The notes beneath the pieces are model-generated. The model saw only the letters and a list, made by a program, of their open reading frames with translations, searched no databases and was not told where the DNA came from. From Trifolium pratense (taxonomy: Eukaryota > Streptophyta > Magnoliopsida > Fabales > Fabaceae): 64,000 bases of DNA. Both the position numbers and the translations under genes were made by a program. Below, piece after piece: positions 1 through 12,700 of the stretch. The stretch spans positions 3,122,563 to 3,186,562 of the forward strand of contig NC_060063.1 of NCBI RefSeq assembly GCF_020283565.1, written 5' to 3'. The number at the start of each line of letters is the position of its first letter. Position 1 is the first letter of the stretch.

Positions 1-484
1 CCGGTGCAGTGTGCTATTTGTAACGACGCAGAAGAAGACATCTTGCATGTGTTGTTTATGTGTATGACAAGTAGGCGTTGCTGGCAGCGAGCAGGGCTAT
101 GGAATCATGTAAATGCAGGTCTGAATACTAATAATAATATTGATGAGAATCTGTTCTCAGTTTTGCACAGGCTAGACAAAGACCAGCAAGAATTCTTTAG
201 TGTGATGATGTGGAGTATATGGAAGCGCAGAAATAATCAAGTATGAGATAATATCGCCGACTCCGACCAAACTGTGGTAGAACGAGCTAGACATTTAATA
301 ACAAGTTGGCGCGATGCACAACAGATCCGCTCTCTAACCAACACTGTTCAGACAGACCCGCAGAAGATGATTTGGGTCAAGCCAAGTCATGGAAGGTACA
401 AGTGCAATGTAGACGCTTCTTTTTCCCTTACTCATAACAAAGTGGGTATTGGTATGTGGATAACCATGGAAGGTTTGTGGCTGC
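1..484 (+). pseudogene. LINE ORF2 C-terminal remnant, left part
   Basis: This is the end of a plant non-LTR retrotransposon polyprotein. It shows the zinc-binding reverse-transcriptase tail (CAICNDAEEDILHVLFMC, then WSIWKRRNNQV) followed by the start of an RNase H domain (GRYKCNVDASF). The frame has a TGA at 244-246 where a Trp codon is expected, and a one-base frameshift just before 480, so it was already dead when it was interrupted. The domain resumes at 24267 after a 23.8-kb insertion; the GCTGC at 480-484 is repeated at 24267-24271. The 5' part of the LINE lies outside the window. Confidence 0.85.
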
Positions 485-710
485 TGTAACACCCAAACCC
501 GTTAATTAATTAACTCTGCCTTTATAAAATCTTTTTATAAAATACGCAGCTTGAAAATTGAAAATATGTTTATAAAGCGCTGGTTTGAATACTACAAGCT
601 TCATTCAAAGATAATACTAATACAATTAATTAGTAAAATGTTTGAATAAACAACACAAATCTTCGCATCGACACGATGCGTCATTAGTCATACAAAACGG
701 ATACATTTTC

Positions 711-3700
711 CACTACAACATTTTTCACTTTCGGCAACAGCAGAAAACCGTGGGTAAAAGCAGAAAAGCCGTTGCCTAAACGTTTAGTCAACCATTTTCC
801 AGGGGTGGTGTATACGGGCGTTACCTATTCATATAGACAACGGTTTTTTCACTTTAGCCAACGAGAAGTAAACACCGTTGTCTAAACTGTGGGAAAGACA
901 ACGGTTTACTAGGCCAATTTTAGTCCACGGTTTAGCTTATTCCACACTGTTCAAACCGTTGGCTACTGTATAAGCAACGATTTTATTTTAGATACAATTA
1001 TGTTTAGGCCACACTATAAAATCGTTGCCTATTATAGGTTAATTTAAAAAAAAAATAAGCAGCTATCAAATTTAATTAAAATAATTTTATTAAATGACTT
1101 ATAATAAGATTCATTTGTATTCGTTACATTAAATAATTCCACTACAAACAATAGTATATAAACTCTATTAAAATCTAAATATACCTAAACTCTATTTAAA
1201 TATACAACCAATAACAACATCTACATTGAATCTCATTCCATGAATCTTGACAATATCTTGCCTAAGCTTCCTAGTATCATTCCCATATACTTACAAATGC
1301 AATCCTTCAATATCATCCAAAACCACCAGAGTTTACTAAACGGCAACATACAATTCAAGATGCTAGGAATTGTCTTCATTTCTTCCTTGATACATTTTAA
1401 ATTAAAAGCAGCTCACATGCCCCTACAAATTAAACACAAGAAAACAATTGTTACCTTTGATTGGACAAGAGAATTAACAAACTTGTGTCTAAACAAGCTT
1501 TTGATTGCAAAGTGGTGCAATAAGATATACCAAAATACTCACTAGTTTGTACCAATGCAAGCTTGATTAATCTAGGGGATAACTAGACCAAACACATTTG
1601 ACAAAATATGTCACTTTGAAGAAATAAAACACATAAAAGTTTCCGGAACATGAATAAGGTAAATACATATATATTGTAAAGAAATCCATCCAGTGAGAGT
1701 CGCGGTAAAACTTTAAATCAACACTCACTAAATCATGCAATGACAATGTACCAAAAACAAAATCATGCATTGACAAATCAACAAAGTGATTTACTTATCA
1801 TATAGATTTTTAGAGGTGAGACAATGCATGTATATGCTATAGTATAAAATTATTCATACCCACATAATTACTCTTCCTAGGTAAGCCTCATCCATCAAAC
1901 ACATAAACACACAAAATATATACTTTATCAATTCAAATTCTTAATAATTTGAAATCTTATAATTGGTAAAGGGTTAGGGTGAAAGAAATATTCTATTGCA
2001 ATAATATTTTCACATAATCCTTCAAACTTTGTTTTCTTACTCAATAATGTTTGTTGTGTTGTGGTTATAATTTGATAATTTGACATTAAGAGACTATTTT
2101 TTGAATCATTCCACATTCTATGTCATAAAAATATAATTAGTGAGTGAGAAATCGAGACAAACCTGCTTGCCATTTGCATCAATTACATGAATGCACTAGT
2201 CCACAAGAACAATATACAAAAATATATATTCCTTTCCTTTAAGGAAAATTTCCTATCCTAAACATATATTCTCCAGTTCTAGACATTGAATAAATGGAGC
2301 ACTTCCATTTACTATTAGTGCCCTGTAACAAAGTAAAGACAACAACTTGTAGTAAATCCAAATAAAATATATAAGTAAACAAGAGTTGAAATAACAGAGT
2401 ACATAAGCTTCAATCAACACGGGTTTTCAAAAAGTGTCATCTGGCTCCATAGTTTTTGTATCAATAAGTTTAATTAACACCGGTTTTCAAAAACATGAGG
2501 ATATTGGCATGTCAAAGTAGCCTAATCAATAAAAAACTGATAAACAAAACAAAAAACTCAGTACATGAACTACAAAAAACCAGAAATCAAACTTGGTTAA
2601 ACAACGACATGTAGAAACCCCAAAATCACATGATAAATCACACTATCACAATGCCTACAATAAAATAAGAAGCGGTGACAACTTAGTACATATGCAAAGC
2701 AATAAACTAAAACATATATGATTAGGGTTTGTCTAAAATTGGGGGAACCTGAAAATTTATCATTAAAGTATCTTGGTATACTAAATGCTAGTAACTAAAG
2801 CAGTAATATAGTCGCAATTTAAAATCAAATTCAATATCCTAAATGTTTATATTAAAGCAAGATCCAGAACACGAGAATTGTGAAAAAGAGAAAGAACATG
2901 CAACACAAATGTAGTAGTGAAATTAAAGGAAGGGAGAAGGGAAATCATGAGTTACCTAGCAGAAATTTGTACTGTGGGAAACGAAGCACAAGCCGAAAAT
3001 TGTGACCGCATCCACAACGAGAGGGTTTGAGCCATAGGTTAACTTTAAGTGTGATGAAGTTACAAAACAGCAGCGTCGCGGAGGAGGAATGACAAGGAGA
3101 AGCGATGGTGGCCTGGTCGCATCAGTATCTGCGGCAGCTCAGAAGTTAGAAGAGAGAAAGGGTTTCGTGTTTGTGAGTCTGAAAGGAATAAGGGTTTCAC
3201 GCTGAGCAAGAGAAGAGAGAATTGGGTTTTTATTTCCCCTTTTATTTTAATTTCACCTTTTATTTTAAAATAATTTTTAATTCAAAAACCTCTTTTTTGC
3301 TTCTTTTACATTCAAAAACCTACTTTTTTTTTTATTTAATTTTATATTCTATTTTAACTTAATTTTAAAAAGAAAACAATTTTAGGTCGTGCCCTCTTTT
3401 ATTTTATAGTATATATTTATATTTTTAAAACAAGTTTTCATTTATTAGTTAATGATATGAATTAAAGCTGTTTGGTTAAAAAAAAACAAGTTTTCATTTT
3501 AAAAAATATTTTATAAATATTTTATTTTTAAAAAATATATTTTTTAAATTGCTTCAAAAAAAGGTATATTATTCAAATATATTTTTTAAAAATATTTTGT
3601 TTTTAAAACAATTTTAGAGTGTATTTTGTGTGTTATCTTTAGGCCACCGTTATACAACCTATAGGCAACAGTTCGAACCTGTGGTCTATAAAGAAAGGCA

Positions 3701-3989
3701 ACGGTTTTATGTTGCAACACGTAACAAACCGTTGACAGAAAATAAACAACAACGGTTGTATATTACAACACGTAACAAGCTGTTGCCAAAAAGGAAATTT
3801 CAACGGTTTTATTTGTCCACGCTTTGTTTACCGTTGCCTAAAATAAATAGCCAACGCTTTTTTATATGCGAACGCCAAAAATGTAAAATGTCGGCAACCA
3901 GTGTAAAACCGTTGCCTCTACATTTTTAACCAACGCTTTTTCAGCCGTTGCCTAAAATATCGTTGCCAAAGGTCAAAAATGGTGTAGTG
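711..3989. mobile_element. Non-autonomous CACTA (En/Spm-like) DNA transposon
   Basis: The termini are CACTACAACATTTTTCAC and the inverted match ending in GGTGTAGTG. The 3-bp TTC at 708-710 is repeated at 3990-3992, and the intact LTR copy near 21810 shows the empty site with a single TTC. Both ends carry dense subterminal copies of an ACGGTTT/AACCGTTG-type motif (about 720-1030 and 3640-3970), the usual layout for CACTA transposase binding. No transposase ORF is present in 3.28 kb. The interior is AT-rich and holds an exon-like host fragment at 2956-3035. Confidence 0.88.
2956..3035 (-). pseudogene. Captured host first exon inside the CACTA element (candidate)
   Basis: On the minus strand a GC-richer leader (about 3240-3036) with CT-rich stretches, like a 5' UTR, runs into an ATG at 3035. 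It opens 26 codons beginning MAQTLSLWMRSQF, rich in Ser, Ala and Thr with Arg and no acidic residues, then reaches GCTAG|GTAAC, a plausible splice donor at 2956/2955. The composition fits an organelle transit peptide. I could not find in-frame downstream exons; exon-like pieces near 2750 and 2180 run into stops. The parent gene is not recognised. A chance ORF is possible, but the change in base composition argues for gene capture. Confidence 0.45.
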
Positions 3990-4332
3990 TTCAAAATGAA
4001 ACTAAACCAATCAGAGTGTTCTCAAAGGACTCTATATAGATATAAAACCCCTTTTTCCCGTGTCTCAATCAGAGCAGAGCTTCACCATTTCACTCGGACG
4101 AGGCTAACACATAACCTGTCAACCTGGACCCCCAAAGGTCCAGCAATTACACATAGCAGAGAGTTAGAAAACATAAACATAAATATAAGTGTGAGTAGTA
4201 TACTACACACTTCACACGCTATCATACATTTCTAACTCACGCACATACATCGTCAAATACGACTACCAATTAATCATTCATTTACAAACACACCAATCAT
4301 ATAGTTTCACGTCTTCTCGGACACTACCAAAG

Positions 4333-4426
4333 TGTTCATTTTATAGTCATGACGGACTCTACACTTGTTCATTTTATAGTCATGACGGACTCTACACTTG
4401 TTCATTTTATAGTCATGACGGACTCT
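4333..4426. repeat. Tandem repeat in LTR (33-34 bp, 3 units)
   Basis: Three consecutive units of GTTCATTTTATAGTCATGAC plus GGACTCTACACTT. The same array is present in the intact LTR at about 22152-22245. It is followed at 4635-4990 (22455-22810) by degenerate shorter repeats built on CAGTTTTACATCATGCAGGA and GTTCAGATTATAGTCATG. These arrays belong to the LTR and were not created by the nested insertions. Confidence 0.85.
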
Positions 4427-5525
4427 GCTCACACACCAAGACATGGCAACAATCACAGTATTAAACAATTAGTAAATACCAAAGCTTAACACATACGGAA
4501 AACACATTACAATCCAATCAGATAATGTCACATAACAATTATCAAGTTTATGCACATTTACCCTAATGCAATCTCATGCCATTTACTCATGTCATGTCCC
4601 CTAGACACAACTAATGCATGTGGTACCATTTCCACGTTGTTCAGATTTTAGTCATGACGGACTGTTCAGATTATAGTCATGTACGGACTGTTCAGATTAT
4701 AGTCATGCACGGACTCTACATCAGTTTTACATCATGCAGGATGCTGTCAGTTTTACATCATGCAGGATGTTCGTCACCCCATTTAAGATGAACTAACAGT
4801 TTTACATCATGTTGGATGCTGGCCAACTTAGACCATCTCATTCAGTTTTACATCGTTGCTGGATGGTGTCAGTTTTAGATCATGCAGGATCATCATCAAT
4901 ACAGTTTTTAAATCATGTCGGATCTCGGTTATCATCAACCATCTCACTCATAAAGAGGAGTCACACAGTTTTATATCATGTTTGGATATGGGTTCCAGAT
5001 CTCGGATAACATAATCCCATCTTCGACCACTTTTCATAAACATAAACCATTTTCATCAATTATTGGAATTCACATGATTCCCATAACACAATTATTCATG
5101 AATGCATGATTACTTTTAAACACATCAAATACATGACGCTATCTAGCTCGAAGCTATTCATTCACTGATGCGGAAACATAATTCCAACATCTAACACATT
5201 AGGATAACACAATATCCTATTACTCAATTCATAATTATTCACATGATAATTATCTGCATACTCATTTTTATACACACAAGGTTTCATTTACACTTATGTC
5301 ATAAAACATACATCATTCTCTTATCATTGCAAATTAATGCTAAAACATATACATACTCACTTTAAGCTACAACTTATTGCATACACGTTTATCAATCATA
5401 TAACGATTAACAATAAGCATTAACAGTATCAACATGTATCAACATGTATCAACAATCATGTAAGGATACCCTTAAACCATGTTACAAGTGCCTAATTACA
5501 CTTATAAACATCAACAAAATTGCTG

Positions 5526-5655
5526 TCACAGAGGCCTTCGCTAAGCGAGGGCTTAGCGAGACATGGCGAACCTCACCAGGAAGTCACCTGCTCATGGCGA
5601 GCATTGGCGAGCTTCAGCGAACATGTTCGCTACAGCGAACTCCTGGTCGCTTAGC
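5526..5655. repeat. GCGAAC/TTCGCT hairpin cluster in LTR
   Basis: A locally GC-rich block in an AT-rich LTR. It contains many copies of GCGAAC, GCGAG and TTCGCT in both orientations, for example TTCGCTAAGCGAGG, AGCGAACATGTTCGCT and GGTCGCTTAGCGAAC, so several short hairpins can form. The same block occurs at about 23344-23470 in the other LTR with one substitution. Its function is unknown. Confidence 0.75.
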
Positions 5656-6165
5656 GAACTACACCAGAAAAGAATATCTGCTCTTGAGTTTTCTAAGGCG
5701 GTTTAACATGGAATCCACTCAAAAATCCATCTAGACATGTTATAAATTCTTATAAACAGCTAATTCAAGCGTATATGGTACCTATGAACATTAATTAACA
5801 CTCACAAACACCCACATACATCACACTTACAAATTCATACCAATTTCTTGCATTTTAAGCAAGTTTAACAAAGCATGCAAATCATTGATCAAACATATAC
5901 ATATACCCACTTTCAACTCCCCAAAGTTGTTTACCTCATCTACCATGAGTTCACTACACATGTTAGGATCAAAAGAATCCATTTTCCATTAAGAAAGTCA
6001 CCCACAAAACCCACAAGAAAATAGAGTGGAAAGAGTTTGGGAATGGAGGAATCGACATCCTCCCCTCTTTCGAATCACTCACGAATATGTAATCTAACTC
6101 TCGTACCTTAGCTCGACGAATCCACAAGCTTGCTCTTCTCTTTCTCTCCCACGAGCTCCTCTCTT

Positions 6166-7279
6166 TGTTGGAACAAAATTGATTTAAAAATGTTTGCCCC
6201 TAAATCTATAAAGGTTTTGATGATAACAAAGTATTAATTAACAATTGGAAGGACTAAAAATTTATTTTGAGTGCGCAGATATAAGCATCATTTAAGTCCT
6301 GAGTGGAGTTCAGAGGATGTGAACTCAGAAGTTCACAAGCGCTCAGAAGATGTTGGACTTCAGAGGTTACAACGTTCAGAGGATGAAGACTTCAGTACTT
6401 CTGTCTGTCTACGAGCTTCATCAAACTCTGAAGATCTCTTTGAAAGCTGTGAAGATTCCTTTCACCAGTCAACTCTTCTACCAATGGAGAAAAGGACCTT
6501 TCAAGCCTGATCAGTTCAGCTACCTCTGTTTTGTCTGTCCTAACTTGAGAACGTGGGTCTTCAGTTTTGTTAGCTGAATAAGGAAAGTCCACTCTGCAGT
6601 AGTCAAAGTACCTGAAACTCTTTCTTAGTTTTGGATACAACCAACTGCATCAAGACAAACTGCTTGAAGACAAAAGTTTATCAACTCCAACGGTTCTCTT
6701 GCAACGACTCTTTTCTAGTGGTATATATACTAGAAGATTCAGCTACAACAAATATACAATTATCAAGAATTGAACGTGCGCTGAACAAACTCTGAACTCT
6801 CTGATATACAAGCTCTGAACCTCTCTCAAGTGTTTTTGCACTTTAGCCAAATACTCTGTAATACTTGTATTTGCTCTCTTTAGGTTCATCTAAGAGCACT
6901 TGTATATTTTTATATACTTTATTGTTACGTGTGTAACTTAAGCTTGTGTGCTTAAGTGTGAGACTTAAACTTGTGTGTTTAAGTGTGAAGTCTTAAGCTT
7001 GTGTGCTTGAGCATAGTTGTGAAGTCTCTTGCTTGTGTGCTTGAGCAGGTGTAATCTTGTGTGATTATAGTGAACTCCCTTGGAAGTGCAAGGGGACTGG
7101 ACTACTCTCGTTTTGTGAGAGGAACCAGTATAAACTGCTTGTGTGCTTTTCTCTCTCTCTCTTATTATTATTTGTGTTATTTATCCGCTGCGAATATAGT
7201 TGAGTTAAGAACTTGAAAAAGTTTTAACTTAGCTAAAACACAATTCAACCCCCCCCCTTCTTGTGTTTTCACACCTTCA
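6166..7279 (+). repeat. Sirevirus 5' LTR
   Basis: Begins TGTTGGAACA and ends CACACCTTCA. A TATA-like GGTATATATACTAG near 6720-6733 is the probable core promoter. Downstream (about 6936-7050) are four diverged copies of a CTTGTGTGCTTAAG/CTTGTGTGCTTGAG unit that can form stem-loops in the transcript leader. Short ORFs in the LTR are chance and occur identically in the 3' copy. Confidence 0.95.
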
Positions 7280-7281
7280 AT

Positions 7282-7296
7282 TGGCATCAGAGCACC
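7282..7296 (+). other. Primer-binding site (initiator-Met tRNA type)
   Basis: TGGCATCAGAGCACC begins two bases after the 5' LTR. The usual plant Copia site is TGGTATCAGAGC, complementary to the 3' end of initiator tRNA-Met; here one base differs (T to C at position 4). Confidence 0.85.
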
Positions 7297-7349
7297 TGGT
7301 CTGTTACTTTCACTTAACAGTGAGACAGTAAAGATCTTGTGAGAACACT

Positions 7350-9746
7350 ATGTCTGGAGGAGATGATAGTAGTACTAGAACTACTGGTGAAGGTGAGGCC
7401 AGTGGTGCTGGTGGTGGTCCTAGAAATGCTTTTGGTTATGACTACTTAAGTAATGAATCACATGAACATAGTGGCAATAGAAAAGCCCCTATATTCAATG
7501 GTGATGCTTCATTATTTGAATGGTGGAAAGAGAGACTGTATAGCAATATTACTGCTATTGATCATGAGTTGTGGGATTTGGTTGAGTTGGGAGTAACTTT
7601 TGAAAACTTGAATGAACATGGTAGGTTGTCCATGGAGAATAGAAAGTTACTCACACCAGCTAACCTAAAAATCTACACAAAACATCATAGAGTAAAGGAT
7701 ATTGTTGTTGGAGCTATTAGACATGAGGATTATGTCAGAATAGAGAACAAGTCTACTGCTAAATCTATCTTTGATTCTATGTGTGCTACCTATGATGGTA
7801 ATGAAAAGGTTCAAGAGGCTAAAGCTAGTCTTTTGATAAGGCAATATGAACTTTTCACTATGCAACAAGATGAAAACATTGAGACTATGTTTACAAGGTT
7901 TCAAATCCTTGTATCTGGGCTTAAAGCTCTTAAGAGAAGTTATTCAACCTATGACCATGTTCAGAAGATTCTGAGAAGTCTTCCTATTGCTTGGAGACCT
8001 AAGGTCACTGCAATAGAGGAAGCTCAAAATCTCAAGACTCTGAGTCTTGAAGCTCTGATAAGCAATCTCAGAAGCCATGAGATGGTTCTGGATGCTGACT
8101 CAGAAACTAAGAAGAAGTCTAAGTCAGTGGCTTTACAGTCAACTAAGACTACTTCTAAGGCTCTTAAGACTCAGCTTCTTGATATTGAAGAAGAATCTTC
8201 TGCTGATGGTCAAGAGGATGAGATGAATGAGGATGAGTTTGCTTTATTCACCAAGTTTCAGCAATGGAACAGATTTAACAAAAGAAATTTCAGAGGAGGT
8301 AACAGCTCCAGAAATTTTGTCAGCAAAAAGGATGATCAGAAGAGTTGCTTCAACTGTAAGAAGCCAGGACACTTTATTGCTGATTGTCCAGAAATGTCTG
8401 CTAAAGACAAAAGCAAAAGATACAGCTCAAAGAAGCAACAATTCAAGAGTAAATTGAGAAAGAGTCTGATGGCTACTTTTGAAGAGCTATCATCTGAGGA
8501 AGAAGTTGAGGAAGAAGAAGAGGCAAATCTAGCCCTGATGGCTTCAGCTGACTCAGATGTAGACTCAGACGATGAATCAGAATCAGATTCAGAAGTAACT
8601 GATGAGGTATTTTCTGACTGCTCTAAATCTCAACTTATAACTGCACTTAACAAGGTCATTGAGAAACATCTCAGAGTGTTAAGTAAACAAAAAGTTTTAC
8701 AAGAAAAGCTTAACACTCTGACTGAGCAAGCAGAACATTTTCAAGGTCTATATCAAGAAACTCTGAATAGAGTAGATGACTTTGAAAAGGGTTGTGCTGT
8801 TTGTCACAAACCTATTGATGAGCAGGAAATAGCTCTTCAACAGTTTGTGCATCTCAACCTTGGGAAGAGCAAAGCTGCTAATAGAATTTATAATGTCTTG
8901 AGACATAGAGGAGAAGGACTTGGCTATGAATATGGTAGAACATATTCAAAGCTGAAGACCTTTGCCAAAAAGGTTGGAAAATCTTGGGTTTATTATGTTG
9001 TTCCACCAAGTGAAGAGGGAAAGAATCCTGGCATTTGTGAAAATGACAATGATGATCTGAGTGATTTAGAAGCTGACAGCTCAGAGGAACCTAGTCCCTC
9101 AGGATCTGGAAAGAAAAGTTCAGAAGATAGAAGTTGTTCAGAACCTGAGAACATTAGTTCAGAAGTTCTGAAAGCTTCAACATCTGAGACTTCAAATTCT
9201 GGATTCAAAGGAACTTCAGTACCTGAAGTTAGTCAACCTAAAACATCAGAAGTTTTTAAAAAGAAAAATTCTAAATCTCAGATGAAGTACAAGACTCAGA
9301 TTATTTATGATTCTAGAGTCAGTAGATATAATCAATCAGAAAATAGGATTGATAATAGATACAAACCCTGGAATCATAAACAATTCAAATCTTGGAACAA
9401 TAACAGATTTCAAACAAAGAAAAGATTTCAAAAAGGTTATTATTCCAAACCAAGGTCTTTCTCTAACACTAGACAACATAATAAGCATGTTTGGACTAAC
9501 AAGCGTGGACCCAGAAGATGGGTACCAAAAGCTGAAATTATGTATCATTCAGATTTACCAACTAGGAAAGGATATGTCCTACCTAGAGTTTGGAAACAAG
9601 TTCTATGCAAAGGAAGAAGGGCTTATGTCCTTGACCAATGGCTGACAAGTTCTCAAGATAACAATCAGAACTTGATAAATGAAGAGGAAGAATACTGGGA
9701 TGACCTTATCATTAACTGTGATAAAGAGTTCCACCGTAGTGATTAA
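7350..9746 (+). CDS. gag: Sirevirus Gag (798 aa)
   Basis: Structural capsid/nucleocapsid polyprotein of the Copia element. The N-terminal 250 residues match the UBN2/DUF4219-type Gag of plant Copia elements ([19 protein letters not shown]). A CCHC zinc knuckle, [14 protein letters not shown], lies at residues about 333-346 for RNA packaging. An acidic region, a long second half with coiled-coil-like and Ser/Glu-rich parts, and a basic Asn/Arg-rich tail follow; this length is typical of Sireviruses. It starts at an ATG 70 bp after the LTR and ends in TAA at 9744-9746. Pol follows in another frame. Confidence 0.93.
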   Translation: MSGGDDSSTRTTGEGEASGAGGGPRNAFGYDYLSNESHEHSGNRKAPIFNGDASLFEWWKERLYSNITAIDHELWDLVELGVTFENLNEHGRLSMENRKLLTPANLKIYTKHHRVKDIVVGAIRHEDYVRIENKSTAKSIFDSMCATYDGNEKVQEAKASLLIRQYELFTMQQDENIETMFTRFQILVSGLKALKRSYSTYDHVQKILRSLPIAWRPKVTAIEEAQNLKTLSLEALISNLRSHEMVLDADSETKKKSKSVALQSTKTTSKALKTQLLDIEEESSADGQEDEMNEDEFALFTKFQQWNRFNKRNFRGGNSSRNFVSKKDDQKSCFNCKKPGHFIADCPEMSAKDKSKRYSSKKQQFKSKLRKSLMATFEELSSEEEVEEEEEANLALMASADSDVDSDDESESDSEVTDEVFSDCSKSQLITALNKVIEKHLRVLSKQKVLQEKLNTLTEQAEHFQGLYQETLNRVDDFEKGCAVCHKPIDEQEIALQQFVHLNLGKSKAANRIYNVLRHRGEGLGYEYGRTYSKLKTFAKKVGKSWVYYVVPPSEEGKNPGICENDNDDLSDLEADSSEEPSPSGSGKKSSEDRSCSEPENISSEVLKASTSETSNSGFKGTSVPEVSQPKTSEVFKKKNSKSQMKYKTQIIYDSRVSRYNQSENRIDNRYKPWNHKQFKSWNNNRFQTKKRFQKGYYSKPRSFSNTRQHNKHVWTNKRGPRRWVPKAEIMYHSDLPTRKGYVLPRVWKQVLCKGRRAYVLDQWLTSSQDNNQNLINEEEEYWDDLIINCDKEFHRSD

Positions 9747-9748
9747 AG

Positions 9749-12700
9749 TTGTTTCTCATACAGCCTGTCACTCAAAGAAGTATCATGAATCATTCATGGT
9801 ATCTGGATAGTGGGTGTTCAAGGCACATGACTGGTGATAAACAACTATTCTCTAAGCTGACTATGAAAGAAGGAGGTTCTGTTGGTTTTGGAGGAAATCA
9901 GAAAGGAAAGATAATAGGTACAGGTACAGTAGGTAATTCCTCCCTATCTATTAATGATGTTTGGTTAGTTGATGGACTTAAGCATAATTTATTGAGCATA
10001 AGTCAATTTTGCGACAATGGTTATGTAGTTGTCTTTAATAAGGAATCATGTACTGTGTCTAAACAATCTGATAACACCATGATTTTCAAAGGTCTGAGAA
10101 AGAACAATGTTTATAAAATTAATCTTTCTGATTTGAATGAACAAAAAGTGATGTGTCTTTTGACCTTGAGTGAAGAAAAATGGATCTGGCATAAGAGGTT
10201 AGGCCATGCTAACTGGAGGTTAATCTCCAAGCTTAGCAAGCTTGACCTTGTCAGAGGTTTACCCAAAATCAAATATCACTCAAACACACTTTGTGGTTCA
10301 TGTCAAAAAGGAAAGATTACAAAATCTTCTTTTAAACCTAAGAACATTGTCTCTACCTCAAGACCATTGGAACTTCTTCACATTGATCTTTTTGGACCAG
10401 TTAATACTGCTTCAATCAATGGAAAGAAGTATGGATTAGTGATTGTTGATGACTACAGTAGATGGACTTGGGTAAAATTCCTAAGAACAAAAGATGAAGC
10501 TTATGATGAGTTTAGCATCTTCTGCAAACAAATTCAAAATGAAAAAGGCTACACTATTTTAAAAGTTAGAAGTGATCATGGTGGAGAATTTGAAAATGAA
10601 CCTTTTGAAAACTTTTGTGAAAAATTTGGCATTCTGCATGAATTCTCTTCTCCTAGAACTCCTCAACAAAATGGGGTTGTAGAAAGGAAGAATAGAACTC
10701 TGCAAGAAATGGCCAGAACCATGATGCATGAAACAAATGTAGCAAAGTTTTTATGGGCAGAAGCTGTAAACACAGCATGTTATGTTCAAAATAGAATCTA
10801 TATCAGATCTAAGTTGAACAAAACTGCTTATGAATTGTTCAAAGGAAGAAAACCTGATATTTCTTATTTTCATCAGTTTGGATGTACATGTTACATCTTA
10901 AACAACAAAGTCCATCTAAAGAAATTTGATGCTAGAGGTTATAAGGGTATCTTTATAGGATACTCTGAACGCTCAAAAGCATACAGACTGTATATTTCTG
11001 AAACACATACTGTGGAAGAAAGTATGCATGTCAAATTTGATGACAAAGAGCCTGACCAAGTGTCAGAGCTTGTGGAAGGTTTGTCTAGATTTCAGGTATC
11101 AGAGGATCAATATTCAGATATTCCAAACTACTCAGAACATCCATTCTCTGAAGTACCTCTGAACACAATAGTTCCTACAGACTCTGAACAACCAAGAACT
11201 GAAGCATCTGCTGAACCTGAAGTTGATGAGTCTGAAGATGATGAGCCCCCAAGAAATACTTTCAAATACAAGTCATCACATCCAGAGGAACTGATCTTAG
11301 GCAACAAAGATAGTCCAAGAAAGACAAGATCTCAACTGAGAAATGAGGAATCATTAGTTGGTCTTATCTCAATGATGGAACCTTCAAAGATTGATGAAGC
11401 TCTGAAGGATGATGCTTGGATTGTAGCTATGCAAGAAGAGCTGAATCAATTCCAAAGGAATGATGTATGGACTCTAGTGCCTAAACCTTCACACAAGAAC
11501 ATTATTGGAACAAAATGGGTATTCAGAAACAAGCTGAATGAACAAGGTGAAGTGGTAAGGAACAAGGCTAGATTGGTTGCACAAGGTTATAGTCAACAAG
11601 AGGGGATTGACTATACTGAAACCTTTGCACCAGTTGCTAGACTTGAAGCAATCAGGTTACTTCTATCTTATGCTGTTAATCATGGAATAACCTTATATCA
11701 GATGGATGTTAAAAGTGCCTTCTTAAATGGTTTTATTTCTGAAGAAGTGTATGTTAAGCAACCTCCTGGTTTTGAAGATATCTCAAACCCTGAACATGTT
11801 TTTAAACTGAAGAAATCACTGTATGGTCTGAAACAAGCTCCAAGAGCTTGGTATGATAGACTCAGTAATTTCCTTCTTGAAAAAGGTTTTGAAAAAGGAA
11901 AGGTTGACTGCACACTCTTTAGAAAAACAACCAAAGAAGATATTTTAATTATTCAAATTTATGTTGATGATATTATTTTTGGTTCTACTAATGCTGCTTT
12001 GTGCAAGAATTTTTCTAAGATAATGCAGGATGAATTTGAAATGAGCATGATGGGAGAGTTGAAGTTCTTTCTTGGAATTCAAATCAATCAGAAGAAGGAA
12101 GGAACTTATGTTCATCAATCAAAATACACTAAAGAACTTCTGAAGAAATTCAATCTAGATGACTGCAAGATAATGAACACTCCTATGCATCCAACTACCA
12201 ACATGGGCAAGTCAGATGATGAAGGAAAGGTAGATCAAAAGGTCTACAGAGGTATGATTGGCTCCTTACTCTATCTGACAGCCTCTAGACCAGATATTTT
12301 ATTCAGTGTTTGCTTATGTGCAAGATTCCAGTCAGATCCTAGAGAATCTCATCTTACAGCTGTAAAGAGAATCTTTAGGTATCTGAAAGGAACAACTAAT
12401 CTTGGACTTCTCTATAAGAAATCCAATGATTATGTGCTAAATGGATTCTGTGATGCTGACTATGCTGGAGATAAAATTGAAAGAAAATCCACAAGTGGCA
12501 ATTGTCAATTTGTTGGTGAAAACCTTATCTCCTGGGCTAGTAAAAGACAAACTACTATAGCTTTGTCTACAGCAGAAGCAGAATACATTTCAGCAGCTAA
12601 GTGTTGCACACAACTACTCTGGTTAAAATATCAGTTAGAAGATTATCAGGTAAGCAGTAACAATATTCCTTTATATTGTGATAATACTGCAGCCATTCAT

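Noticed and set aside
1240..1545. 101-codon ORF in the CACTA interior
   Set aside because: No recognisable domain, AT-rich composition, no splice context; probably chance.
4333..4426. Regular repeats resembling a CRISPR array
   Set aside because: Units are directly adjacent without unique spacers, present identically in both LTRs, and the sequence is a plant genome.
6271..6640. Small ORFs in the Sirevirus LTRs (also 17406-17775)
   Set aside because: Identical in both LTRs because of LTR identity; no domain, overlapping on both strands.
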